From JAAYXS01 sp964550375 (lineage in GTDB: Bacteria; Planctomycetota; Phycisphaerae; UBA1845; Fen-1342): a stretch of DNA of 64,000 bases. Under the pieces are notes generated by a model. The model ran no database searches, was not told the origin of the DNA, and saw only the letters and a list, made by a program, of their open reading frames with translations. Numbering within the stretch: position 1 is the first letter of the stretch; each line of letters starts with the position of its first letter. Below, piece after piece: positions 36,322-45,627 of the stretch. Both the position numbers and the translations under genes were made by a program. The stretch covers positions 93,823-157,822 of the forward strand of contig CAZJYX010000005.1 in the NCBI GenBank assembly GCA_964550375.1. Reading direction: 5' to 3'.

Positions 36322-38520
36322 CTATTCCTGGCCGGCCGTCAACCGAGCCACGAACGGATCGATGTCAAAGGCATTGACCAGGCCATCGCCGTTCATGTCG
36401 CCGTTCATGTAGTCGCAATCCGGATACTGCGCGACGTAACCCGCGGCATCAGTGAGCGCCAGGACGAACGGGTCGATGTCGAAAGCGTTGACGAGCCCGT
36501 CGCAGTTCATGTCGCCAGGCCCGAACATGCTGCACGACAACCGGAAGACCGAGAATGCATCAATGGCGGCCTCAGTCACCGAGTTGTTGGGCGTATCGTC
36601 GATGGTGAAACGAATCCTCGTCTGGGCCGAAGGCGTCACGAAGTCCGACAGGTTGAACTCGGCGAGCACCCAGCCGTCGGTGTGTGCGGCGGTCTCGATC
36701 AGGGTCCAGGTGACACCGTCATCGGTGGACACCTCGACCTCCATGAAGTCCTCCTCGGCGGGGTAGGTACCGGCGTCGTCGCAGGTGAACCAGCGCGCGT
36801 AGCGTAGGATTGCGTTGGTGGCGCCGGAGAGATTGATGGCCGGCGAAATCAGGCGCGTGGGGCCCCAGTCAACGTCCGAGTTACAGGTGTACGGGTTGTT
36901 CTCGGTCAGGAAACACTTGCCGGAACCGTCGTAATCCGTAGCTGGATCGCCGCGGCCGCAGGCAACCGGCACACCGCGCTGCCAGGCACCGCCGGTTAGC
37001 GACGGGTCGTTCGAGACGGTCCAGCCCTGTCCGGTCTCGAAGTCGTCGTGGAAGTACTGCGTGACGTGCGCGACTGTCGCCGTATAGACGTCATTCGGCG
37101 CGTTCTCCGGCTCGTAGACCACCGTGCCGCGATCACCGGTGGCGGCGAAGTAGAATTCGGGCATTTCGCCACAGGCGGCAGGGGGAAGCGTGGCCTCATA
37201 GAGGTCATCGCTCAGGTGTACGAAAGGAACGGTCAGGAATTCGCCGCCGTCATAACGGTAGTACAGAGTCCCGGTGTCGGGGTCGAACATCTCGCTTTCG
37301 TTGAGGACTTTCACGACGATGGAGGTGGGTTCGCCGGGTTCGAGGAACTCGGGTGTGCCATTGGGCAGCAGGACGCGCAGGGCGCGGGACGGCAATCGCA
37401 AGGAGGGGTCGCCGAGGATGACGAACTCCTCGAAGATGTTGCGCGTGTGGTCGTGCGTGGGACCGTAGTCCGGATCAGCGAGGATTGTGTAGCAGGCGTG
37501 CTGCCAGGCCGGTCCGACGCGCCAGAGGTCGTGCTCAAAGACGGCCTGGAAGAAGTACTTCTCCATGCGTCGCGAGGAATCCCAAGCCGAGGGCGAGCCC
37601 CACCAGACGTAGTTCGAGGCCGAGAGGTAGACGGCCGCGCCGGCGTCAGCCTTGCGTAACCAGGTCTCGCCGAAACACTCGTCGTAACTGTAGTGCGACG
37701 TGTTGCAGGACCAGCCCATGACCAGGCCATACTTGCCGTAGTTCGTCAGGGCGTTGACGTTGCCTTGGCTGAAGCCGGGGGCCCACCAGCCGCTGGAGCT
37801 GCTATGACCGAAGTAGACGCAGAAGAGCACGCCGTTGTTGACCGCCGCACTGACTTGGGAGGTCCCGCCGCCCGAAGCAGCGTAGATCTTGGTGCATTCG
37901 AACTCGGCCGGCTCCAGGTAGTTCTCGATCACGAAGTCGTGGATCTGCTCGGCCTGGGCCGTGGAATCGTCCGTTGCCAGGAAGGCGGCGCGCTTGGCGT
38001 AGGTGGGGTCAGGGAACTCGCCCAACTCCACGAACAGGCTTTTCTCAACCACGTCTGCCAGCTTCGATACCGAGCGGACCGAGAAGCGGCCGATATACAG
38101 ATCGGGGTACCAGTCACTGGGGCCGTCCATGCACGCGTAGTAAAGATCGGTGTCACCCTGGCGCGAGCCCACGCCAACCCAGTGCGGAATGGTCGTCGAG
38201 GTGGCGCTGGTAGTGCCGTCGGTGTCGCCAACGATCAGAACGTACTCGGGCGCATTCGGACCGTCCCAAAGATCCAGAATGTAGTCGCGGATCGTCGCGC
38301 GCGACGTTCCGGGCGGCACTGAGTAGACCATGACGTTGTAGCCTAACTGGGTCTTGCCCGCCACGAACTCGTTCAGCGGAGCACTGTTGTAGTACTCCTC
38401 AGCCGTGATGATCAGATAGTTCCCGGTGCCGCCAACCGCGGCGGTCACCACCGTGGCGAGCAACCCGACAGCGACCAGAAGCCGGCCGCGCCCGCGAGAG
38501 CTTGAGTTTGATCCCTGCAT
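36322..38520 (-). CDS. Secreted gingipain-family (C25) cysteine protease with jelly-roll and dockerin-like tail
   Basis: A 732-residue exported protein with AGGAG before ATG and a signal peptide (RLLVAVGLLATVVTAAVG). The C25 caspase-like fold is indicated by NYLIITAEEYYNSAPLNEFV, APEYVLIVGDTDG, the catalytic His in CVYFGHSSSSGWW (~238) and the catalytic Cys in VMGWSCNTSHYS (~272), with FVILGDPSLRL at the domain end. Next come an Ig-like strand region (~390-480) and a jelly-roll starting DDFETGQGWTV (~490), which resembles the one in the M36-like protease. The two-repeat NAFDIDPFV tail (~667-730) closes the protein. It is probably an extracellular protease. The presence of this tail on three protease families points to a common sorting or attachment route. 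Confidence 0.87.
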   Translation of the reverse strand: MQGSNSSSRGRGRLLVAVGLLATVVTAAVGGTGNYLIITAEEYYNSAPLNEFVAGKTQLGYNVMVYSVPPGTSRATIRDYILDLWDGPNAPEYVLIVGDTDGTTSATSTTIPHWVGVGSRQGDTDLYYACMDGPSDWYPDLYIGRFSVRSVSKLADVVEKSLFVELGEFPDPTYAKRAAFLATDDSTAQAEQIHDFVIENYLEPAEFECTKIYAASGGGTSQVSAAVNNGVLFCVYFGHSSSSGWWAPGFSQGNVNALTNYGKYGLVMGWSCNTSHYSYDECFGETWLRKADAGAAVYLSASNYVWWGSPSAWDSSRRMEKYFFQAVFEHDLWRVGPAWQHACYTILADPDYGPTHDHTRNIFEEFVILGDPSLRLPSRALRVLLPNGTPEFLEPGEPTSIVVKVLNESEMFDPDTGTLYYRYDGGEFLTVPFVHLSDDLYEATLPPAACGEMPEFYFAATGDRGTVVYEPENAPNDVYTATVAHVTQYFHDDFETGQGWTVSNDPSLTGGAWQRGVPVACGRGDPATDYDGSGKCFLTENNPYTCNSDVDWGPTRLISPAINLSGATNAILRYARWFTCDDAGTYPAEEDFMEVEVSTDDGVTWTLIETAAHTDGWVLAEFNLSDFVTPSAQTRIRFTIDDTPNNSVTEAAIDAFSVFRLSCSMFGPGDMNCDGLVNAFDIDPFVLALTDAAGYVAQYPDCDYMNGDMNGDGLVNAFDIDPFVARLTAGQE
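36329..36520 (-). repeat. Dockerin-like tail module, copy 3
   Basis: It reads GDMNCDGLVNAFDIDPFV ... GDMNGDGLVNAFDIDPFV with the linker AAGYVAQYPDC. It is slightly more diverged than the copies at 3508 and 6805, and lies on the opposite strand. Confidence 0.85.
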
Positions 38521-38562
38521 TTACCTTACTCCTGTGTCCGCATGCCGCAGCACCAACGACCT

Positions 38563-38583
38563 CGGACCGGTCTAACCGGTCCG
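38563..38583. promoter_or_regulatory. Perfect inverted repeat upstream of the C25 protease gene
   Basis: CGGACCGGT and ACCGGTCCG (9 bp each) flank a CTA spacer, 43-63 bp upstream of the protease start. It could be an operator or a 5'-leader hairpin. Although GTTGTTTCTT follows on the plus strand, there is no plus-strand gene nearby for it to terminate. Confidence 0.5.
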
Positions 38584-39269
38584 GTTGTTTCTTGGTTCGG
38601 CACACCGGTAAGCGGGGTCGCCCGGCAACAGGCAAGCCCCTTCCCATAGAATGACGCGCACACCTTGTTCATCAGCCGCCGACGGCCTCGCCAGCCGGGC
38701 GGCGGCCCTTCTCGCGTTGGACAGCCCCCGAACGCCCGAGGCTGCCTGACCATCCGCTCCACCTGCGCCCACTGTCACACCTCATCCCGTCGCCGGGGCG
38801 CCCTCGGCTGAAGTGTCGACCTTCAGCCGGCCCAACCAAGGCAAATATCCTGGGCTCGCCCAGGTAGCCTGCTTTCTAACACGATACCACAATCGACCCG
38901 CCCGATGCAAACTGATTGCCAGTCACCAGATGCGATTCAACCTTCTTGATGAGGATGTTCTCGGTCCTCATGCAAACTCGGCGCACGTGACCCCGCTCTC
39001 AGACCGCATCCGGAAGCCCGCCAGAAGGCGCGGCATCGTGCCACCCCCTCAGGAAATCGGCGATTTCGAGGCGTCCTCTGCCTTAAACGGCAGCCACGCT
39101 CGGTCGCCATAACTCCAATGCTAAAGACACTTAATACCCCAAGGGCCGATCACGTCACCGTCACAACCAACAACGACCTATAACTGCGCAGTCTTGGGTT
39201 GACCCACAATCGAAGACATCGGCAAAGCGCGCCCGGTATCGCAGACCCCGAACCACTCACAATGAACCG
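38584..39269. other. Long non-coding region upstream of the C25 protease
   Basis: About 690 bp with visibly lower GC than the flanks. Only short frames without ribosome binding sites were seen. No tRNA fold, insertion-sequence end or array repeat was noticed. It may contain a regulatory RNA or decayed gene, but nothing supports a specific call. Confidence 0.45.
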
Positions 39270-41897
39270 CTATCTCGACCGTCGCGCCGCTCGCTCAGTC
39301 GGCGGGCAGTAGTGCGTCACCGCCTTCGTATGCCAGGCCTGTCCGTCAAACGTCGTGCAGCTCGCCGTCGACTCGTAGAAATCTATCGTGCGTGCCACGG
39401 CGGCGAGCTTGGCCGCCATGCCAGCTAGGCGCCCCATCAAGGCCCGGGCCTCAACGTCCGGTATAAACGGCCCGGCAGCACTCAGAACGGCTGCGGCGAC
39501 GCCCACCCCCGCCGCCAGACTCTCGCCAAGCTGACGCTGGTCGGTCAGGTGCATATGGGCAAAAGGGCCGGCTGGCAGAATCGCCTGCGCCATCAGTCGG
39601 CTGTTCTCACGCACATTCGGATGAGTGCCGCGCGCCGTGCCCAGGCACAGTGCTGCCGCGTCGGCCGACGTGGCGATTAGCAGGTGGCCGTCGGCCACGC
39701 CCCAGACCAGCGGGCGGGGCGACATGACGAAGTGCAGATTCTCGAACCCCTCGAGCCGTCCGTCCTGCACGGGCGAACGCGTGACCATGAGCATCCCCAA
39801 CATCGGGATCTCAGCCGCCGCATCGATCAGCCGCGTTGCAAGGAACTCGACCGCGGCCGAAACCTTCTCGCGCGCCAGGTTCTCGTCTCTTACTTCCAGT
39901 AGCCAGACGCTGCCCAGGTCACCTGCCAGCGTGACCGTGACCATGGGGCCGGCGATCCAAGCCAGCGCGTCGGCGCGCAGGTCGAAGCCCATGTCAGCCT
40001 GGATTTCCCGCCACCGCTCCAGCAACCCGGCCCCCCGGTCGCCCAGCATTAGCACGCTGTTCTCGATGAACGTGTATAGCGCGGCGAAGTCAACTCCACT
40101 GGACACTGAGAAGGAGCGCGTTTCCCTGGGAAGATAGCGGGCCCAATCGCCGGGGACGGGCGGGCGGGCAATGACCGGATAGATGGCCCGCTGGGCTGCG
40201 TCCGAGGCAAGCAGCGTCATGGACTCGCTGCGGACGGCGTAGCCCTCGGTGAACTCGACCATCGCCACGCGGTCGAGAATGCCCACCGAACTCAGGAAAT
40301 GCTGCGATAGAGCGCGCCAGGCCTCGAGCTCTCCGTGTCGTTCACGCCGGGCCAGCGCCACGGCCTGCGCACGAGCCGAACTGACGGCCCGCTGGTAGCG
40401 CTCGTGCGCGCGCAGGGGCTCCCAGTCCGGGTCGCGCTCGATGTGCAGCGGCGCGTAGAATCCGCTCTCCACGGCGCGCTCGAGCAGTTCGAGGCCCTGC
40501 TCGGTGCGTCCCAGCAGGACGTGGAAGCAGGCCAGGTTGTACAGCACGCGTGAATCCCGCGGCGCCATTGCGCGGGCCTGTTCCGCGAGTGCCAGGCCAC
40601 GTTCGTAGTCCTTCTCGCGGTAGGCGTCCCAGACCTGTCGCTGCAGGTCTTGGGCCGGGCCGCGCGGGCTGGAGTTGAGCACGATGTCCCGGGTTCCCGC
40701 CCGCGCGGCCAGCTCGCGGGCCCGGTTCACCACGGCCTCATAGCGCGGCGCCCCGCGCAGGCTGGCGAAATCCTCGTCCGTGGAGATCTTCGCGGGCGCG
40801 TGGAAGCCGGCCTCGACCGCCCGCTCCAGGTGGTCGAGCGCAACTTCACGCGCGCCCGTCAGAGCATGAGCACAGGCCAGGTTGTAGAGCACCACGGAAT
40901 CCGCCGGGGCCTGCTCGTACGCCTTGACCATGTGTGCCAGTGCGGCAGCAGTGTCACCGGCCTGCCAAGCCCGCAGGGCCTCATGCATCAGCCGATTGGC
41001 CTCTGGATTCGTCCAGCCATTCAGAAAAACATCCTTCGTCTGGTCGATGGAGGCCACTACCGTCTCAAGCAGTTCGTTCATGGGGCGCACGATGCACTGC
41101 ATGTCCACGTACATGAGGCTGTCCTGCGGCGCCGGCAGTCGGGCGAATATCTCGGCGAAGCGCGGCTCATCGCCGACCGCGATTTTCGCACTGGTGCCGG
41201 CCAGCAGGTCCAGCACGTCCAGCAGTAGCGGCTTGCCCAGCGCCACGACCACTGTGTTCTCATGCCGGGCCACGCCGGGCATCATCTGCACGTCGTCAGG
41301 AACCCCCTCGTGAAGCTGAACCAAGACCATGTCGGCCCCGGCATGGCCCGCGCGGTTCACCACCAGCACTTCCCGGCCGGCCGCCTGATTTATCTCAGCC
41401 ACCAGGGCCTCGATGATCGCCGCCAGGCCGGCGTAGTTCGCCGCGCTGCCGGCCGGTTCGCCCCGAAACAGCCAGGCCATCTCCGGCGGCCCCATCGCGA
41501 CGCCGCCCCGGGCACGCCACACGGGCGCGGGTAGGCGCTCCGCGAAGATCATCTCGCCAGCGAAGAGCTGCCGCCAGTCCACCCCCGCGGACAACTCCAG
41601 CGCCCGGGCCTTGAGCCGCGCGAACTCGGTCTGTTGGTCAGGGCCGAGGAACGAGATGATCAACTGGCCAATATCGTCGCCGATGCCGCTGTGCAGCAGT
41701 GCGTCGAAGACCTCCCCCCAGTAACGGTCGAGGAACTCGCGCTGTGGGTTGTGGCGGGCAGCCACGCACAGAAAAACGTCGCTTGGCACGGCCTGCGTCA
41801 GCGTGAAATGGTGCTGCTCGGCCTGCGTCGCGGGCGTACGCGCGGCGGACAGCAGGATTGCCGATCCCAGTACCAGTGAAAGCCTCCGCGTGAGCAT
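39270..41897 (-). CDS. Large exported protein with paired TPR-end modules
   Basis: An ~875-residue exported protein. ATG 41897 has AGGAGG upstream and a signal peptide (SLVLGSAILLSAARTPATQA). The middle (~360-540) has two TPR blocks of one type: DSVVLYNLACAHALTGAREVALDHLERAVEAGF...FASLRGAPRYE, and DSRVLYNLACFHVLLGRTEQGLELLERAVESGF...WEPLRAHERYQ. Flanking parts read like the DUF3352-type exported proteins of planctomycetes (SDVFLCVAARHNP, FAEIFARLPAPQDSLMYVDM, LAREKVSAAVEFLATRL). The function is unknown. The repeated linkage of a TPR helix pair to a D-DF-SLR-PRYE motif looks like a defined module. Confidence 0.75.
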   Translation of the reverse strand: MLTRRLSLVLGSAILLSAARTPATQAEQHHFTLTQAVPSDVFLCVAARHNPQREFLDRYWGEVFDALLHSGIGDDIGQLIISFLGPDQQTEFARLKARALELSAGVDWRQLFAGEMIFAERLPAPVWRARGGVAMGPPEMAWLFRGEPAGSAANYAGLAAIIEALVAEINQAAGREVLVVNRAGHAGADMVLVQLHEGVPDDVQMMPGVARHENTVVVALGKPLLLDVLDLLAGTSAKIAVGDEPRFAEIFARLPAPQDSLMYVDMQCIVRPMNELLETVVASIDQTKDVFLNGWTNPEANRLMHEALRAWQAGDTAAALAHMVKAYEQAPADSVVLYNLACAHALTGAREVALDHLERAVEAGFHAPAKISTDEDFASLRGAPRYEAVVNRARELAARAGTRDIVLNSSPRGPAQDLQRQVWDAYREKDYERGLALAEQARAMAPRDSRVLYNLACFHVLLGRTEQGLELLERAVESGFYAPLHIERDPDWEPLRAHERYQRAVSSARAQAVALARRERHGELEAWRALSQHFLSSVGILDRVAMVEFTEGYAVRSESMTLLASDAAQRAIYPVIARPPVPGDWARYLPRETRSFSVSSGVDFAALYTFIENSVLMLGDRGAGLLERWREIQADMGFDLRADALAWIAGPMVTVTLAGDLGSVWLLEVRDENLAREKVSAAVEFLATRLIDAAAEIPMLGMLMVTRSPVQDGRLEGFENLHFVMSPRPLVWGVADGHLLIATSADAAALCLGTARGTHPNVRENSRLMAQAILPAGPFAHMHLTDQRQLGESLAAGVGVAAAVLSAAGPFIPDVEARALMGRLAGMAAKLAAVARTIDFYESTASCTTFDGQAWHTKAVTHYCPPTERAARRSR

Positions 41898-42265
41898 GGT
41901 CTGCCTCCTGAAGTCTGCGCCGCCGCCGCGGTCATAACGCACCCAGCCTGTCGGCGCAGGCCTCGCCGGTGGACACAGCCTAACGGCCGGACCGTGCGCG
42001 GTTCGCCACAGGGCGCGGCCGGGACCGCGGGCCACCGGCCGGGGCGTCGCATCTTCCGTAAGCGTATTGTATTGGCAGTAAATGATCGAACGCCGGCATG
42101 ATTGTCGATCTTTGTCGGTTCGGGCGTGGTGGGCGGCTGCCGTAGACCGCGGCGGGCCTGACGATCATGGCCGGCGGCGGCAATCTTGCCGCGGATTGCT
42201 GGGATGCCGGCAGGTCGTGCCACGGCCGGCGTCGGGCCAATCGCCTCGCCCCACGCCGGTCCGAC
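41898..42265. other. Intergenic region upstream of the TPR protein
   Basis: About 370 bp between two minus-strand genes. No supported gene was seen. A TTGTATTGGCAGTAAAT stretch near 42067-42083 is AT-rich and could include promoter elements. No hairpin with a U tract was seen for the metzincin pair. Confidence 0.4.
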
Positions 42266-43381
42266 CTACATCCCCACGAAGCCCAGAATCCACCCCAGTA
42301 TCTCCCTGGCAGCCTGGTAGCCGACGGGGAAGACTGAATCGTCCAGCGTCGCCAGTGTAAATTCCAGCAGTTCCAGCTTGGTGTGGTTGGCGCAGCCCGT
42401 GCTCATCAGACTGGAGCACTCGGCCGTGTGCACCAGCCCCAGCAGGTGCCCGACTTCGTGTGCGACGGTATTGCCGACGGCGATGGCCATCTGCTCCATG
42501 GTCGGCGCGACCAGGAAGGCGTCGCGGAAGCTCTCCGTGAAGACGATGGCACTATCGGACGAGTCCGCGTTCAGCGTGTCAATCTGCTGCGCAATGGCGA
42601 AGGCCTGCTCGTTGTTGCCGCCGAAGTACACCGTGGAGTGCGGGACGGCGGGCACGTCGTGGTCGTCCGAGTTGAGCACGATGAGGTTGAAATCCGCGAA
42701 GCGGCTCTGCACGACCGCCTCGATCAGATCCTTCATGACTGGGGTCGCGCCGGAATACGGCCCGAGGTCCGCCGCGTCGAACGCGGCCAGGTTGTAAACG
42801 CCGACGTTCTCGATGCGGACATTCTGGCCGCCGTTCCAGTTGAGATAGACGACCTGCGGGCTGGCGTCCGGCACTCCGACCGCGCGCGTGATCTGCACCG
42901 TGGCGCGATAGCGGCCGGTAGCGCTGCTCTCGTAATAGCTCGTAATTGCCAGGTAGTAGTTGCCGCTCGCGCCGCGGAGAACGAAATCCAGGAGCGGGTT
43001 CAGATCGCCGGTGTCCTGTTCCCGATCGTCGTTGTAGGCGTGCAGGTACTCGCGACTGTCGAAGACGGCCGCGACCAGATCGAGCTGGCGCCCGGAGGAT
43101 TGGCTGTCAACCGCCCGCACGTCCACGTACAGATGATCGCCGGCATTGAGCGTGCCGAGGTTGTAGATGTCCAGGTCGAAGGCCGGCTCGATCTCGCCCT
43201 CAAACTCGAGCACGTCCGGCGGCGCAATCGCCAGGGCCGTGGCGCTGGCGAAGCTCGAGTTGCCGTTCTCGTCCAGGAACGGCAGGCCATCAGACGCCGG
43301 CAGCGGGCAGCCGCACAGGCAGACCAGCAACGTCGCCATGCCGGCCAGGCACGGCAGGTGCAACCCCTTGATGGCCGTCAT
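42266..43381 (-). CDS. Metzincin-like zinc metalloprotease lipoprotein (second of a tandem pair)
   Basis: A 371-residue lipoprotein (LLVCLCGC lipobox). The N-terminal beta domain (~35-165) recalls the pre-peptidase C-terminal fold (FEGEIEPAFDLDIYNLGTLNAGDHLYVDV). The C-terminal catalytic part has the full metzincin zinc site HEVGHLLGLVH (~308-318), with a following Met-turn-like SLMSTG. It is likely an outer-membrane or surface-bound protease. A GTG at 43408 overlaps the stop of the upstream paralog (TAGTG) and could be the start, giving 9 more residues; ATG 43381 has AGGGAC upstream and is preferred with reserve. It is paralogous to the adjacent gene. Confidence 0.82.
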   Translation of the reverse strand: MTAIKGLHLPCLAGMATLLVCLCGCPLPASDGLPFLDENGNSSFASATALAIAPPDVLEFEGEIEPAFDLDIYNLGTLNAGDHLYVDVRAVDSQSSGRQLDLVAAVFDSREYLHAYNDDREQDTGDLNPLLDFVLRGASGNYYLAITSYYESSATGRYRATVQITRAVGVPDASPQVVYLNWNGGQNVRIENVGVYNLAAFDAADLGPYSGATPVMKDLIEAVVQSRFADFNLIVLNSDDHDVPAVPHSTVYFGGNNEQAFAIAQQIDTLNADSSDSAIVFTESFRDAFLVAPTMEQMAIAVGNTVAHEVGHLLGLVHTAECSSLMSTGCANHTKLELLEFTLATLDDSVFPVGYQAAREILGWILGFVGM

Positions 43382-43407
43382 TCGTCGTGTCCCTGACTTT
43401 GCGGTCA

Positions 43408-44625
43408 CTAGTCCGGGCTCAGGCAGTTGCCGCAGCGGCAGCTCAGCTCGCTCAGGGCGAACTCGCGCATCTGGGCCCGCTGCGCAATCTTAGCCGGACT
43501 GAGCAGCTTCAGCGAACTGTGCGCCGTCTTCCGCAGGCCGACGGTCTGCTCCAGCAGTAGCGGTGTGTTAATCATGCCGGTTGGGAAAACGGTAGTCGCC
43601 AAAGGCGCGCGGCAGAAGGCCTGGTCCTGCGCCAGGTCCCACGCCGTTCCGGTCGAGTCCATGATCTCGCTCGGGTCCATGGTGTGATATAGGCCCAACA
43701 GGTGCCCCAGCTCATGGCTGGCCACGTTTCCGACCATCAGCGCCATCTGCTCGGAACTCAACCGCATCACGTGGTACTGTGCGAAGCTCTCGACGTAGAC
43801 GATGGCCGCCTCGCCTGGATCCTGATTGTACATGTCAACGCTATCGGCCAGGCCCAGCAGGCTGTCGTCATAGCCGCCGAGGTAGACGTGGGCATAAGGG
43901 CCGTCGGCGGGCGGCGGCCCGTCGTCGGAGCTCAGCACCAGCACGTCGAACCGGGCGTAGTCCTGGCGCACGGTCTCGACGATCCAATCCCGGATCGCGG
44001 CCGTGTCCTCGGCGTAGGCGTCCCCGAGCATGGCCCCGTCGAATACCGGAAACGAGATGGCGCTGCGCCGGTGGATGCTGACCCCGCTGCTGCCCGCGAA
44101 GTCCAGGTAGGCGACCTGCCGGGCCGGGTCCGGCACGCTCACCCCGCCGCTAACCTGCAAGTTCAAGCGGAAGTCGCCGCCGCTCGACCCGTACGACGGC
44201 GTCACTCCGAGGAAGACCCGCGACGTGTCCAGCCGCGTGATGTGTTCCAGCGGCGCGCGCGGCGACACGACCGTCCGCATCAGCAAATCGTAATGCTCAT
44301 CAAACAGAACCACCGTGAAGGAGCGCGGCGAAGTGCCCAGGTCATCCATCAGCACGTACCAGTAGTCGCCGGCGGAGGCCGCCCCCAGATCAAAGACCTG
44401 ATAATTCCCCGACCCGCGCACCGCGCCAACCAGCGTGGCCGCGCTCCCGCTTTCCAGATCCGCCGATGCAGTCGCGGGGTTCGTGACGCCGACAGGGCCG
44501 CCGGTGGCCGCCTGATCCGCGACAATGCCGATTACCCCGCCGTCTGACGGCAGCAGGTCCGGCGAACAGCCGATAAGGCTCGCCGAAACGATGAGCGCGC
44601 AGAGAAGCCGCGTGAGTGGACCCAT
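43408..44625 (-). CDS. Metzincin-like zinc metalloprotease lipoprotein (first of a tandem pair)
   Basis: A 405-residue lipoprotein (lipobox ASLIGC). It has the same architecture as the next gene: an N-terminal beta domain (NYQVFDLGAASAGDYWYVLMDDL), then QVAYLDFAG, YAHVYLGGYDDS, EAAIVYVESF and the zinc site HELGHLLGLYH (~304-314) with Met-turn EIMDSTG. The C-terminus adds a Cys cluster (LSCRCGNCLSPD) absent from the paralog. The two genes are in line with a 1-nt overlap possible, so they form an operon from duplication. The substrate is unknown. Confidence 0.83.
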   Translation of the reverse strand: MGPLTRLLCALIVSASLIGCSPDLLPSDGGVIGIVADQAATGGPVGVTNPATASADLESGSAATLVGAVRGSGNYQVFDLGAASAGDYWYVLMDDLGTSPRSFTVVLFDEHYDLLMRTVVSPRAPLEHITRLDTSRVFLGVTPSYGSSGGDFRLNLQVSGGVSVPDPARQVAYLDFAGSSGVSIHRRSAISFPVFDGAMLGDAYAEDTAAIRDWIVETVRQDYARFDVLVLSSDDGPPPADGPYAHVYLGGYDDSLLGLADSVDMYNQDPGEAAIVYVESFAQYHVMRLSSEQMALMVGNVASHELGHLLGLYHTMDPSEIMDSTGTAWDLAQDQAFCRAPLATTVFPTGMINTPLLLEQTVGLRKTAHSSLKLLSPAKIAQRAQMREFALSELSCRCGNCLSPD

Positions 44626-45108
44626 GCCCTTTCCCTTCCAGTTCAGGATGCGGTGGAGTCCGCTGGGCTATCCCGGCGATCCACGCCCCTCCGGGGTGCG
44701 CTGGTGGTGTCACGCGCCACAGGCCGGGCTCGGCGGCGAAACGGTCCCGCCGACCGCAAACAGCGGACGACCTACTGAAGGGTTCAAAACGGCGCGGCCG
44801 GATGCGCTGTGAAGCTAGGAAAAGACGCCCGACCCCGAAGTCCCGGACCAATTCCGGGCAGAGGCGTGGGCGGAATGAGACGCGGCTGCTGCGGCGCTAT
44901 GTAGGTTCCGGCCCGCGACTTACTGCCGCAGGTGATCGCCGCCGGCCGACAGGCTCGTGTTTCTCGGACCAGCCGACCGGCCCCATGAATTCGGGCTGAC
45001 GGACCGGCGCCACGCGCCTTTCATGCCCGGCCCGCGGTGGTCCGATGATGTGGTGGAACCGGTTCGCGTGGCGGGCCGACCGCATTCGCCGAGCCCCGGA
45101 AGGTCACT
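44626..45108. other. Divergent intergenic region between metzincin lipoprotein and PilZ genes
   Basis: About 480 bp of mixed composition. No supported gene; the overlapping small frames lack ribosome binding sites. It should contain both divergent promoters, but no convincing -10/-35 pair was identified. Confidence 0.4.
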
Positions 45109-45510
45109 ATGGACGCCGAGAAGATCGTCAAGCTCACGCCGGAAGCCATCGACGAGCTGCTCTCGTCACACCGCGTGCACACCGAGTCGAAGCAGGCGCC
45201 GGGCAAGCGGCGCGCGGAACGCTGGCCTTTCCCGGGCGCGGTGGAAGTCTGGCTGCCGGACGAGTGCTACGGTGAGCGACACGTCCTGGCCACCATGCAC
45301 AACCTGAGCGTGGGCGGACTGGCCATACGTACACGCCGCCCGATCCCCACGGACACGCGTATCTCGCTGGCCATCCACGAGCCGGAGCTGAGCTGCTACG
45401 GCCATGCCGTCGTGCGTCACTGCACACGGGCGGCCGTGGGGTACCTGATCGGCGCGGAGTTCATCTTCTACGAGGGGTCGGAAGACTCGGAAGAGCCGGA
45501 CGAGTCCTAG
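45109..45510 (+). CDS. PilZ domain protein
   Basis: A 133-residue protein with GGAAGG upstream. The c-di-GMP-binding PilZ signature is present: the basic stretch KRRAERWPFPGAVEVWL (RxxxR type, ~42) and HNLSVGGLAIRT ((D/N)xSxxG, ~64). An acidic tail ends the protein. It is likely a c-di-GMP receptor acting on motility, secretion or biofilm functions. A possible second messenger source is the GGDEF protein at 25.5 kb, though they are not neighbours. Confidence 0.85.
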   Translation: MDAEKIVKLTPEAIDELLSSHRVHTESKQAPGKRRAERWPFPGAVEVWLPDECYGERHVLATMHNLSVGGLAIRTRRPIPTDTRISLAIHEPELSCYGHAVVRHCTRAAVGYLIGAEFIFYEGSEDSEEPDES

Positions 45511-45614
45511 AGACGTACGCCCTCCTCCGCAGCCAGCGCCGTCGCCCACCGCCCCCGTGGCACATCCACCGGCGCCTACGCCACTACCCCGTATCGCGCC
45601 TGCCGCAGCCCCCC

Positions 45615-45620
45615 TATAAT
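45615..45620 (+). promoter_or_regulatory. TATAAT box directly ahead of the M16 peptidase ATG (possible leaderless start)
   Basis: A perfect -10 hexamer ends 7 nt before the ATG at 45628, which would place the transcription start on the start codon. No ribosome binding site is present. A good -35 is not evident. Confidence 0.5.
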
Positions 45621-45627
45621 CTCCGCC

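Noticed and set aside
43406..43408. GTG as the definite start of the second metzincin
   Set aside because: The overlap is attractive, but the ATG at 43381 has a better-placed purine-rich site and gives a normal lipoprotein signal; the matter stays open.
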